64,000 nt of DNA, from NCBI RefSeq assembly GCF_027579695.1, contig NC_083590.1:20824610-20888609 (forward strand). Reading direction: 5' to 3'. The DNA is from Neoarius graeffei (Eukaryota > Chordata > Actinopteri > Siluriformes > Ariidae). The notes under the pieces are model-generated. The model did not search any database. It was not told the DNA's origin and saw only the letters and a program-made list of their open reading frames with translations. Shown one piece after another: positions 53,256 through 63,845 of this stretch (its first letter is position 1; each line of letters opens with the position of its first letter). The translations under genes were made by a program, and so were the position numbers.

Positions 53256-54440
53256 AGCTATGAGAGGTTACTCCGCCCCCCCAATAATCTGTAACCAATC
53301 AGAACCTTACATTACAAACTAGACGGGCACTTTACCAAGTGTATATCTCTGCCAAGCCACATATCAACATCAAAATTAAAATCACTTGAACCTAGGATAA
53401 TGCTAAAGCTATCCACCAAATTTCATCCAAATCCGTTCACTACTTTTTGAGTTACATTGAGAATAGACAAACAAATCCTGGAGCCGAATACATATCCGGA
53501 TTTGCATCAAAATCTAATCAATTGTTCCTTGACCCATGGCTCACCTTTCCTCCAAATTTCATCAAAATCCATTCATTAATTAATTCACGTTAGCACAAAT
53601 TGTCACCCTCACTCAAGATCTTTCTACATTGTTATTATTCTAACGTTTTTTAGGACGCTCTTTCTCCCTCAGTTTTCAACCAATTTCACATGAAGAATAC
53701 CTCTGGGCTGAATTATGTTCCTATAACTTTTGGTGCTGATCTGGATCACTGAACCGGAATGATGCATGAAAAACGGGATTTTTTTCAATCGCTTATAACT
53801 CTGACAATTTTCATGATTTTTTTTTCAATCAGTTTTTTGTTTTTTATTTTGTTCAGGGTGGCAGGGCGCAACTTTTCCTCACTAAATGCCATTCTCTATC
53901 TCTTACCATTCCAGATCTATAGGGTGCCATCACCCTCGCATACGTTCTGGATGGCACATGCTGCAAACTGATTCACGTGTACGCGCCACTAATGACTCAC
54001 ACTGGCACTGGATTAAGGTGCAATCAGTGCGCATATATAAGGACGCCAAAGACTAATTCAGATTGCGAAGTATTGAGTTGTTTAGACACATTACTGAACC
54101 ATGTGTTGTTTTGATTTCCTGGTTTTGAATTCCTAGTTTCTGTTCCTAGTCCTTTGATTCCGCCTTTGTCTGTGCCTCGCCCGACCTACTGTGTGTTTAT
54201 TGTTTCTGCTGACTTGGACCGTTTGCACTTAATAAATACGGTATCTTCTGCGCATACGGTACATTCGTCTCCACCCATCCGATAGGCACGGTGACCAGAC
54301 GTCCCGGTTTGTAACAATTAGTGCAAATTACTGTGACTTTAGCTACAGTCTCTATCTAGTTTTGAGTTATGTTTGGCACAGACAAACAAACGGAGGCGTA
54401 AATATAACTTCCTCCAACAAAGTTAGTGGAGGTAAATAAT
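53256..54440 (+). repeat. Interspersed repeat family S, copy 2
   Basis: Aligns in inverse to 47380-47790 (see that entry) and extends further left with CACCAAATTTCATCCAAATC and TCAAAATCCATTCATTAA, phrases common in teleost repeats. It is interrupted at 53934-54285 by a segment missing from copy 1. Confidence 0.65.
53934..54285 (+). mobile_element. Possible solo LTR (Ty3/gypsy-like) insertion
   Basis: The segment is absent from the paralogous repeat, where CTATCGGGTACAGTGACC is continuous. It has a promoter-like GCATATATAAGGACGCC near 54030 and a poly(A)-type AATAAATACGG near 54232, the order expected in an LTR, with C/T-rich exon-like sequence between. I could not find a clean target duplication, so LTR status is inference. 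Confidence 0.45.
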
Positions 54441-55316
54441 TCATTCTTTCAAATGTGAACTTGGTACATCATTAAATGATGTTATACTTTTTTTTTTAAT
54501 CCATTTATAGTTACATTTATGGATATCTTCATGTTCGTGTTTTTTGTTGTTGTTCTTGTTAGCCTGATGTATACTTTCCTCCTCAAAACAGTGTCAGTGT
54601 TATAGATTTAACACGCATGTTAACCGATCTAAAGCAAATACTTTACTGTTGACGCTATGAGCAGCCACTTTGAGTTGATGTCACTTGCTGAACTCGGGGT
54701 TGAGAAGACCGTCCCCAGTCCGAATTTTCTTTGGTTTTCAGTCAAACGCAGCATAACATCAACGCAATTAGCAGAATAAACACCACCACCAAACCAAAAC
54801 ACTAAGAAATTAAACTTTTAAACTGTAGGTTAAAGGTGTAATCCTGACACTATATATACACACGTAAGGTAGAGAGAGTTTGTTACCTGCAAGGTGATTT
54901 ACATAATACTGCGATGTATACATCAGAGACGTCTAAAAAATTCATTATTTTGAATTTACTAAACATTTACACACTTTAAGGTGAAACTCCATGCTTAAAT
55001 GTTTAAGATCTCATGTTTTAGTTACCCAACACAAATCTATTTTTTTCCTTTTTAAGTGTTTCCAAAAAGGTTTTTCCAAGAACTCTGTGTACTTTGATTT
55101 TTCCATTGCGCTAGCACAGCTGCTGCTAAAATCAACATTTTGTGGATTTCGTCATATAAAGAGTCATTTTTCACCTCTACATATTTCATGCGATACAAAA
55201 TATTAAAGTTTGCTTGCCTGGTAAAAGTATTTAAAAAAAAAAAAGCTACCTAATTAACACTAAACGTTTTAAATGAACTGAAATGACAGTGCCAGTATGT
55301 AGACATCATCATAATA
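54441..55316. other. Upstream DNA without recognised gene
   Basis: AT-rich; no terminal repeats or recognisable frames. Confidence 0.5.
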
Positions 55317-55790
55317 CACACCGGTTAGCTGTAACATTATGCCTACTGACAGGTGAAGTAGTGAATAACATCGATGATCTCATTACAATGGCACCTGTCG
55401 AGGGGTGGGATATATTAGGCAGCAAGAGAACAGTCAGGTCTTGAAGTTGATGTGTTGGAAGCAGGAAAAAAATGGGTAAGCGTGAGGATCTGAGTGACTT
55501 TAATAAGGGCCAAATTGTGATGGCGAGATGACTGGGTCTGAGCATCTCCAAAATGGTACATCTCATGGGGTGTGTTCTCGGTATGCAGTGGTTAGTACCG
55601 AACAAAAGTGGTCCAAGGAAGGACAATGGGTAAACCCGCAAGAGATGTGATGTGCTTCCAAGACATCAACTTCAAGAACTGTTTTCTTGCTGCGTAATAT
55701 ATCCCACCCCTTGACAGGTGCCACTGTAATGAGATAATCGATGTTATTCACTTCACCGGTCAGCGTTTTTAATTTTATGGTTGATCGGTG
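55317..55790 (+). mobile_element. Tc1-type deletion derivative with long inverted arms
   Basis: Flanked by TA at 55315-55316 and 55791-55792. Arms about 55350-55453 and 55664-55760 are near-complementary (GGCACCTGTCGAGGGGTGGG against CCCACCCCTTGACAGGTGCC). Between them ATG at about 55472 starts MGKREDLSDFNKGQIVMAR, then a stop: the N-terminus of a Tc1-like transposase. The DDE part is gone. Confidence 0.8.
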
Positions 55791-56677
55791 TATACTGTAC
55801 ATCATTTACAGCTTGCTATTAACGTTTTATATCGCCGGATAGAACTTAAACAGTGTTTTCCCAGGCGACTGATACATTATTACGGAACATTTCAAGGGCC
55901 AAGCATATTGTTTTCAGATGAGATTTTCTTCTTCTCCAGTAAAATGGATTGTACAAACCAACTGTTGGTCCTACAGACATGAAACTTGGTCAGTAGGTCG
56001 TACTCCCTACTGCTACTTGGGCAAGAGAGAGGAACCTGATTATTACACACATACCTGGTTTAATGCTTCTTTTTTGTTAAAGTGCTGATGACACGAACAT
56101 GACTCTATGCAATTTCTTAAATAAACTATAAAACATGGCAAACATGTTAGATTTCTGTTATAATTACGTGAAAAGAAGCTGCTGTTACGCAAATATCCAA
56201 CTTTTAATTGCACAGCGCAAGAAAACTGGGTCCGTGGCTCGCGGCCATGCTGTGACGTCAGCGGAAGAACACGCTGCGGTTCACTGGCTGTTCTACTCAT
56301 ATAGACATCCTATGGTTCTACTCTGGTTCTACTCAATGGAAATGGCGCATGAAAACGCCGGTGAACGCTCGGTGAGCTCTTCCTCTTCTGGGAGTCTAGA
56401 ATTGTGTTGATCTCTTCCGAATAGACTCTATGATAGCCTACCCTCTTTACCCTTTACCTCTCGTTGCTAGGCGGCAGTTACATGAAAGCCGCAAGCTTCC
56501 ACAAGCAAATACATGACTGATATCACGCCGACTTTATGATTACATTTATGATTAGCATGTAGAATCTATAGCTCTACGTACCTTTATCTTATGTCGTTTC
56601 ACAACACATGTTCTGACAGGAGGACTGTCTTTGGATCCGGCATAGCTACTAGTAGACCCCCTCCGGAATACTGGCAG

Positions 56678-56783
56678 TGTTGCCAGATTGGGAGGAATCC
56701 CGCCCAGTTGGGCAGTTTCAAGTGCATTTTGGTGGGTTTTGAACATATTTTGGGCTGGAAAACTTCAGCAGTATCTGGCAACA
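56678..56783. mobile_element. Mini-element 'TGTTGCCAGAT', copy 2
   Basis: Inverted ends TGTTGCCAGAT and ATCTGGCAACA with a 106-bp span; interior GTGCATTTTGGTGGGTTTTG and ATTTTGGGCTGGAAAA is the inverse of copy 1. It sits at the 3' end of the THAP frame. Confidence 0.65.
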
Positions 56784-56789
56784 GACGTT

Positions 56790-57024
56790 TGTGCTGAACT
56801 GAACACCCAAGAGATTCTTTTAAGCTGGGAAGGGTGTCAAAACAATCCAAATCGAAGTGTTCAGAGCACAGGACGGATGTTGGTGAGGGCTCCCACTTGT
56901 CACGAGTGCGCCTGACTTGCTTCACCCACTTCGCATGCAGCTCGGGATCTCTGGGAAACTTGAATAAACTTACCCCATCCTTGTAGGTTTTGGAGCAAAA
57001 GCCGGCAACACAACGCAAAGGCAT
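56790..57024 (-). CDS. THAP zinc-finger exon in a transposon
   Basis: The minus-strand frame from ATG 57024 reads MPLRCVAGFCSKTYKDGVSL, then FKFPRDPELHAKWVKQVRRT, RDKWEP and SVLCSEHFDLDCF. This is a complete C2CH THAP finger: Cys5 and Cys10, the FPRDP core, and CSEHF (Cys, His) at about 53-56. THAP domains bind DNA and are found in P-element and Kolobok transposases and in host THAP proteins. Here it lies between TTAA-flanked inverted repeats and runs into a mini-element, so it is best read as a leftover transposon exon, not a host gene. No disabling change within the finger. Confidence 0.7.
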
Positions 57025-57369
57025 AATAACTAATTAATAATATATAAAATAATAATAATAATGACAAACTGAACACCTGTCGCATCAATAACAAACTGGT
57101 AAGTTAGGAGGAAGGTTCTTTCGCTGACGTCATATAGCTCCTCCTCCTCTTTCATCTCCTGGGTGCTGCAGCCCTGTCAAATTTGCCCAAATAGCCGCGT
57201 TTTTTATCATAACTTGTAAAATAGGCGCCTTCGTAAATTAATATATGGATCATCGGGAATTACTTTTTATGTTATAAAACATCGCCAAAGATGTCAAAAA
57301 CGTGTCATCAGCACTTTAAATACCGTATATTCACTTGTGTCTTGGCCTCCATCCAGAGTCACATGTTTT

Positions 57370-57800
57370 TGTTTTGTTTTTTTAGCTCGCCCAGGACGGA
57401 GTCCACCAGGAGGTGAGGTATTGTTTTCGGTGGGGTTTCTTTGTTAATGATGTTACGGGAAAACGGCTGGACCGATCTTCATGAAACTTTCAGGATAGAT
57501 GGGCATTGGTCTGAAATAGAACCTCCAACATTGTGGCTACTGCTTCATATGGAGGCGGGAGCCACTATGTCATTGTGCTGCAAGAATGTAACACTCGTGC
57601 AGTACGGTGTGTTCTGACTGGCTGAGAGCAGTACAGTGTGTTCCGATTGGCTGAGAGCAGCAGAGAATCAGAATCACAACCATGTTTATTGGCCAAGTAT
57701 GTTCACACACAAGGTCAAAATCAAGGTCACCAAAAAGGTCAAAATCGTTTTTTCGCGATATCTTCCTTCATATTCATCACAAGTGCTACCAGGTGAGGTT
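57370..57800. repeat. Old interspersed repeat
   Basis: GCTCGCCCAGGACGGAGTCC, GGAAAACGGCTGGACCGATC and TTCATGAAACTTTCAGGATA are phrases typical of widespread fish repeats. A 28-bp phrase around TGTTCTGACTGGCTGAGAGC is duplicated (57610 and 57639). No boundaries. Confidence 0.4.
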
Positions 57801-58118
57801 TGTTTTGCCTGACGATACTCGTTTTACTTTGTTTCACTTCCTGTTTTGTCTCATCATTGAATTGTGTGCACCTGTCCCGTGTTTCCTCCTGAGTAGCTCA
57901 TGTACTGAACCTTCTGTGTGTATGTCAATATATCTTATTGTGTAGTTTTCTAGTTCCTACAGTAGCTATGACGTTCTTACTCTTTCTGGTTTTAAACCCT
58001 TCCGTCTTCTGTTGACATTAGAATAGAGCCACTGCACTAATTGTGTCAATTTATCACCATGATTTTGTACAGTTGTACCAACCACATGGTTTTATTTTTA
58101 CACTACCTTTTTATCAAG

Positions 58119-58595
58119 GCCACACTTGCAAACCAGAACGTCAAGGATGTAGGAGCTCATCTGACCTGCCATCAAAACCACCAAGACGACCAAAACATCA
58201 AACAGAACTGAAATGTGACAATGTGAGAGAGGACCAACCTCCACGGCTAATTGTTTACAACAGGAAAATCAAATAAGTTTTGTTCCTCAAGGGAAGATCG
58301 ACCCAAAACACCGATCAGAACTGGAATCGGACGAGAAATCAGACAGAAGATACAATTCTAGTGAGAGGCCTGGAAAATTTGCTAATTTGGCCTGACTCGT
58401 TAGCAAAAAATTTGACAAAACAACAATCAAGTTTTGTGCGGAGTGATGAGTTCTTTCAAACAAAACAATCATACGCAAATCCGTGGAGAACTGACGGAGG
58501 AGATACGATTTAACTGAACTGTGGACGACAGACGTGATGCCATGGCAACAGCTCATCGGCCTTATGGTCAGGTGAGCTAATAAACTAGTATATAT
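58119..58595 (+). repeat. Interspersed repeat family R, uninterrupted copy
   Basis: Carries in one piece the segments that at 31870-33745 are split by a V-SINE and a hAT-like element, and so supplies both empty sites. Ends GGTCAGGTGAGCTAATAAAC. Confidence 0.75.
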
Positions 58596-59216
58596 TATAC
58601 AATATAAAGAGAAGCAGACATGCTATTAGTTCTCATTACTTTGTACACGATAATACAGAACACATCCATGTCCCTGGTTTAGCGTGATTACACAAAAGAT
58701 TCCGGGAATCTTTTTTTTCCCCTTCCCTGGGAGAGCGCCTCATGGCCAAGCGCTGACCGCAATCAGAACTGTCGATTGACATCTTCAGACTTGCTGGACG
58801 TCACTGAGAGAGCACAAATGGCTCCTTGTGGCACGGGGACAGAGGGTCATGTGCAACTATTTATTTGAGGCTTCTGGAGCCTCTTGGGGAAGGAGTTCTG
58901 CCGAATTCTCAGCCCTGAGAATCCACTGCTCTTTTTTTTTTTTTCTTACTGCACATGGGACCTTTAAATGATGGTGAGCCACAAGCTCTTAGTAAGAGCA
59001 AATCTGAACAAACTACACATGAATGCCATCCCAAAGCATCTGGATGCTAAGCAAGTCATGATCCAAGTGATTAGTCCACACGTACCACTTTAGTGTTGTG
59101 TTTCATGTAACGCATGTACGTAGGTACACTCCTACCTGCATCACTGCATCTTAATTTGGGGAAAGATTTCACCCAACGAACCTTAAATATGGCTCATAAT
59201 CCAAGCACTAGAACGG
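58596..59216. other. Upstream DNA; possible conserved noncoding block
   Basis: 58720-58930 is repeat-free and GC-balanced (CGCCTCATGGCCAAGCGCTG, GACTTGCTGGACGTCACTGA) and stands out from the surrounding repeats. No coding frame recognised. Possibly regulatory. Confidence 0.4.
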
Positions 59217-59228
59217 CACACAGCTATT

Positions 59229-59601
59229 CATCTCATCTCATTATCTCTAGCCGCTTTATCCTTCTACAGGGTCGCAGGCAAGCTGGAGCCTATCCCAGCT
59301 GACTACGGGCGAAAGGCGGGGTACACCCTGGACAAGTCGCCAGGTCATCACAGGGCTGACACATAGACACAGACAACCATTCACACTCACATTCACACCT
59401 ACGCTCAATTTAGAGTCACCAGTTAAACTAACCTGCATGTCTTTGGACTGTGGGGGAAACCGGAGCACCCGGAGGAAACCCACGCGGACACGGGGAGAAC
59501 ATGCAAACTCCGCACAGAAAGGCCCTCGCCGGCCACGGGGCTCGAACCCGGACCTTCTTGCTGTGAGACGACAGCGCTAACCACCACACCACCGTGCCGC
59601 C
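59229..59601 (-). mobile_element. V-SINE copy 9
   Basis: Full-length on the minus strand. The perfect 12-bp duplication CACACAGCTATT lies at 59217-59228 and 59602-59613. Confidence 0.94.
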
Positions 59602-59689
59602 CACACAGCTATTATTTTTTTTACTACCTTTTACACTCTGGTTCGCAATTCCCTAATATATTCTGCAGACAGTATTTTGTACTTGCAAA

Positions 59690-60800
59690 TACATTTAACA
59701 GTTACTCCACGAAACCGAGTCATACATGAGCTGACGAGGCACGTAGCACCGTGTCGACTATAAGCCATGTACGATGAGATTGAGTGGAATTACTGTTTTA
59801 TTCTATCCACATTCACTAGATTTTGAGAAACACAGCGCTTTTATTTTTTGTAAAGTCAATAAATAAAAACTTTATACCAAACGTCCGACAAAATCATTTC
59901 CGCTTAGAAGGTAAACAAACCGTCGAAATGACCGGAGCAATTGGTGAAAACCGCGAGAAGAATAATTCTTGAAAAATCAAAAAAAAGGATATGTTCTTAC
60001 CATCAAATACTTTTATTCCATATTTTTTGCTTTTGTTTGTATTTTGGGGGTTTTATTTTCAAATAGGAGTTTTATTTCGCCCTTTTGTTGGTTCAGCAAC
60101 ACGCTCTGCCATTTTCTTATTATTATTTAGGGGTTTTTCGGCGGTTGGCAAACCAACTTAAAGGTGCATTACTGCCACCAACTGGGCTGGAGTGTGGAAC
60201 AGGAGATCTCATCTCATCATCTCTAGCCGCTTTATCCTGTTCTACAGGGTCGCAGACAAGCTGGAGCCTATCCCAGCTGACTACGGGCGAAAGGCGGGGT
60301 ACACCCTGGACAAGTCTACAGGTCATCACAGGGCTGACACATAGACACAGACAACCATTCACACTCACATTCACACCTACGCTCAATTTAGAGTCACCAG
60401 TTAACCTAACCTGCATGTCTTTGGACTGTGGAGGAAACCGGAGCACCCGGAGGAAACCCACGCGGACACGGGGAGAACATGCAAACTCTGCACAGAAAGG
60501 CCCTCGCCGGCCACAGGGCTCGAACCCGGACCTTCTTGCTGTGAGGCGACAGCGCTAACCACTACACCACCGTGCCGCCCGGAACAGGAGATATTGGAGG
60601 GAAAAGAAAAGCAAACAAAAAAACTATACTCTTTTAGCTATTTCTGTTTCTTTTAAATACTTGATAAAGTGATATATCTGACCTGATGCGCCATTTTGTT
60701 TTTCTCTACTCACAGTATACGAGCCGATATCCTAGTAGTACAGTAGCCAATCAGAGCACTCAACTGCTCATATCCAGTGAATGTGCATATTTTATATGAG
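59690..60800 (-). mobile_element. YR-exon repeat family 1, copy D (split by a V-SINE)
   Basis: Reverse orientation. It starts (outer end) with the palindrome AACAGTTACTCCACGAAACC ... GAGATTGAGTGGAATTACTG, then CTATCCACATTCACTAGATT. The donor-like CTTACCATC is near 59997. The exon on the minus strand begins near 60115: MAERVAEPTK, then frame-broken. The far end GCTCATATCCAGTGAATGTG is near 60765. A V-SINE interrupts at 60208-60580. Confidence 0.75.
60208..60580 (-). mobile_element. V-SINE copy 10 (nested)
   Basis: Full-length; perfect 12-bp duplication GGAACAGGAGAT at 60196-60207 and 60581-60592. Copy B of the host element shows the corresponding uninterrupted sequence CCTGTTCCACACTCCAGCCC near 41809. 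Confidence 0.95.
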
Positions 60801-61117
60801 AGAGAACTTGAAAATAATCTCTTTTACCCGCTTTCTTCTTCACCTTCCCCATTATCTTCTTATGTATTGCACATATATTGAGTACCTGAGCCTCACATCA
60901 AACATTTCAACACAACAGTCCCTGATTTTTTTGACAAAAACTTGAAACTTCAAGCGTCACTGGTTACAAAAGCACAAACTAACTGAATCCATAATGACTC
61001 TGTAATCCCTTTATGCGTGTTTCAGAACACAGCCTACATCCTAAACAGAAATAATATTTAATCCACTCTGTGGTGAAGTCCAGCTCCCTACTCCCTATAC
61101 AAGTGCCCCTACTACAT

Positions 61118-61487
61118 CTCATCTCATTATCTCTAGCCGCTTTATCCTTCTACAGGGTCGCAGGCAAGCTGGAGCCTATCCCAGCTGACTACGGGCGAAA
61201 GGCGGGGTACACCCTGGACAAGTCGCCAGGTCATCACAGGGCTGACACATAGACACAGACAACCATTCACACTCACATTCACACCTACGCTCAATTTAGA
61301 GTCACCAGTTAACCTAACCTGCATGTCTTTGGACTGTGGGGGAAACCGGAGCACCCGGAGGAAACCCACGCGGACACGGGGAGAACATGCAAACTCCGCA
61401 CAGAAAGGCCCTCGCCGGCCCCGGGGCTCAAACCCAGGACCTTCTTGCTGTGAGGCGACAGTGCTAACCACTACACCACCGTGCCAC
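61118..61487 (-). mobile_element. V-SINE copy 11
   Basis: Full-length on the minus strand; perfect 12-bp duplication CCCCTACTACAT at 61106-61117 and 61488-61499. Confidence 0.94.
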
Positions 61488-61634
61488 CCCCTACTACATA
61501 CTGTATGAAATAATAGCATCCAAACTCTTTAATATACTGATACGCTACAACATCAATGCCAAATAAAGAGCCATTTTATTGTCCAGCTCCCTATTCCATA
61601 TGCAAGTGCACTAGATTGGGTATGAAACGAGACC

Positions 61635-62245
61635 GTCAATGATGGCGTAGCTCACTCCGGCCCCGTCTAGTCCAGAAGGAACGATCTAAAGTGGGCCGTC
61701 TTCCTTGCGCAAAAAATGTTGCAAGCTATATCCACTATATACAAGCTATATATAGAAGCGATATCCACCCTAGGAATACCGACCTATTTACCAGAAAGAA
61801 TCCAAAACTACGAGGAATTGACAGAGAGGAAGCGATTTTTGTTGAACTGCTCATTAAGGCTTAATTAGTCCATAACTTCATTAATAATTGTAATGAAGCA
61901 AATCTGGGTAGAAGTTCTGTGCACCCTAGGTCCCCCTACCTTCATGCCAGAAAGAATCAACATCGCTGAAGAACTGAGGGAGAAGAAGCAATTTATGTGG
62001 AAACTGCTCGTTAGGGATTGATTAATTACTCCATATCTTCATTATTAATTGCAATTATGCAAATTTGGGTAGAAGCTATAGTATATGCACCCCAGGCAGA
62101 CCTACCTTCCTGCCAAAAAGAATAAAAATCGGTGAAGAATTGAGAGAGAAGAAGCGATTTTTGTGAAACGTGGACGACGACTGACGGATGGACAACACAT
62201 GATGGTATAAACTCATCACCTGTCGGCTAGATGAGCTAATAATAG
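61635..62245 (+). repeat. Interspersed repeat family 'GGTGAAGAATTGAGAG', copy 3 (longest)
   Basis: Contains three successive diverged sub-units around AATTGCAATTATGCAAATTT or AATTGTAATGAAGCAAATCT, CCCTACCTTCATGCCAGAAA and TCGGTGAAGAATTGAGAGAG, so the family has an internal tandem structure; copies 1 and 2 have fewer. Ends CTCATCACCTGTCGGCTAGA + TGAGCTAA, the same closing words as family R. Confidence 0.7.
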
Positions 62246-63001
62246 ATTCTACACCCTGTGTGATGTACTTTATGACCGATGCAGTCTTATTTTCCCTGTA
62301 CATCAAGGATATAAAACAACACCATGTCTTTCACTACTGGAGAAAGGGTGTTAAAGGTTCCTCAATCCAGATACATGGAGTCCTTTCTGATAGGGAACAC
62401 TGCCTTATGGGTCTATGTAGAACATTTAACAAACAATAGAACCCTTAATCTTTTTTTTTAAAGAGTGTATGTAGTGCACGAAGGCAACACAGGGAAATTC
62501 AGCACTTCTATATGCTCTACATGCACTACCTGAAAGAAAAGAAGAGTGCACTCTGCACTCCATAGGCTGGCTAATCAGTCACCCATTGATGAGTCAGGCT
62601 GAGAGGATTAAAGACAGCTCTGGCCAATTAAAACTGACAGACGTGGACAAAACCATTTTTCCGTCTCCTCTGGCCAAATCCCAAATACAGTACTGACTCA
62701 CTTCCTATGCAAGTGCACTAGATTTGCAGGGAATAAATTGGTATCAACACCAGAAAAAAATTGGCGTTCCGAAAAAAAGGTTCTATGAAAAGTCCTTAGC
62801 TTCCTGAAAAGGCTGTGTTTGGAGGAATATATCTCATAACCAAAAATCATACGCTGTGGTCGGGTTTTCACCAACGGGCCAAACCGAAGGACAGTTAAAA
62901 GTTGTAGAGGGTTGGAGTGCACCAATGAGTGAACATGCTGAGATACTGATACCTCAAACTTATATAAGCATGAGGTATAAGTACTCTAAATTGATTTATT
63001 C
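62246..63001. other. Upstream DNA without recognised gene
   Basis: No repeat ends or coding frames recognised. Confidence 0.5.
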
Positions 63002-63012
63002 ATCTTCAGTAG

Positions 63013-63386
63013 GGGGCGGCACGGTGGTGTAGTGGTTAGCGCTGTCGCCTCACAGCAAGGAGGTCCGGGTTCGAGCCCCGTGGCCGGCGAGGGCCTTTCT
63101 GTGTGGAGTTTGCATGTTCTCCCCGTGTCCCCGTGGGTTTCCTCCAGGTGCTCCGGTTTCCCCCACAGTCCAAAGACATGCAGGTTAGGTTAACTGGTGA
63201 CTCTAAATTGACCGTAGGTGTGAATGTGAGTGTGAATGGTTGTCTGTGTCTATGTGTCAGCCCTGTGATGACCTGGCGACTTGTCCAGGGTGTACCCCGC
63301 CTTTCGCCCGTAGTCAGCTGGGATAGGCTCCAGCTTGTCTGCGACCCTGTAGAACAGGATAAAGCGGCTAGAGATAATGAGATGAG
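63013..63386 (+). mobile_element. V-SINE copy 12
   Basis: Full-length young copy; perfect 11-bp duplication ATCTTCAGTAG at 63002-63012 and 63387-63397. Confidence 0.95.
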
Positions 63387-63845
63387 ATCTTCAGTAGGTA
63401 CGTGGGATCCGAAGCCTATCCCAGGAACACAACACAAGGTGGGAGGGAATACACCTTGGATGGGACACTCATGAGGGGCAATTTAATGTAACTGGTACGG
63501 TATGTTTTTGGGAGGAAACCAGAGAACCCAGAAGAAACCTGTGCAGACACAGGAAGAACATCTGAAACAAAGAGTATAACCCGAGATCAAACCTGAGACC
63601 ATGGATAATAATTATAATTATAATAAATGTATTAACTGATAGTGCCTGTGTTACATTGAATATGCTCACATGCGCATTACAGGAAACAAATTACAATAAA
63701 ATATAGTTAGCCTTTTTTACGCCCAGGTCAAACACTGTACCCCACACAAACAATAGGTTTTGCTCACCTGCATCCAGCTCATCCCATGCAAAGCACGGCA
63801 CCCAACCCAGACCCACGATATATAAATATAAGACATTTAAATAAG

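Larger units (their letters stand above)
56081..57315 (-). mobile_element. Kolobok-like element carrying a THAP exon
   Basis: Ends AGTGCTGATGACACG and CGTGTCATCAGCACT are exact 15-bp inverted repeats, with TTAA on both sides (56077-56080 and 57316-57319). The minus strand encodes a THAP zinc finger (separate entry). TTAA sites together with THAP are the hallmarks of Kolobok transposons. The rest of a transposase is not recognisable in 1.2 kb, so this is non-autonomous. Confidence 0.8.

Noticed and set aside
56599..57024. A host THAP-family gene on the minus strand
   Set aside because: The frame is enclosed by exact inverted repeats with TTAA on both sides and no further exons are recognisable; a transposon exon is simpler.
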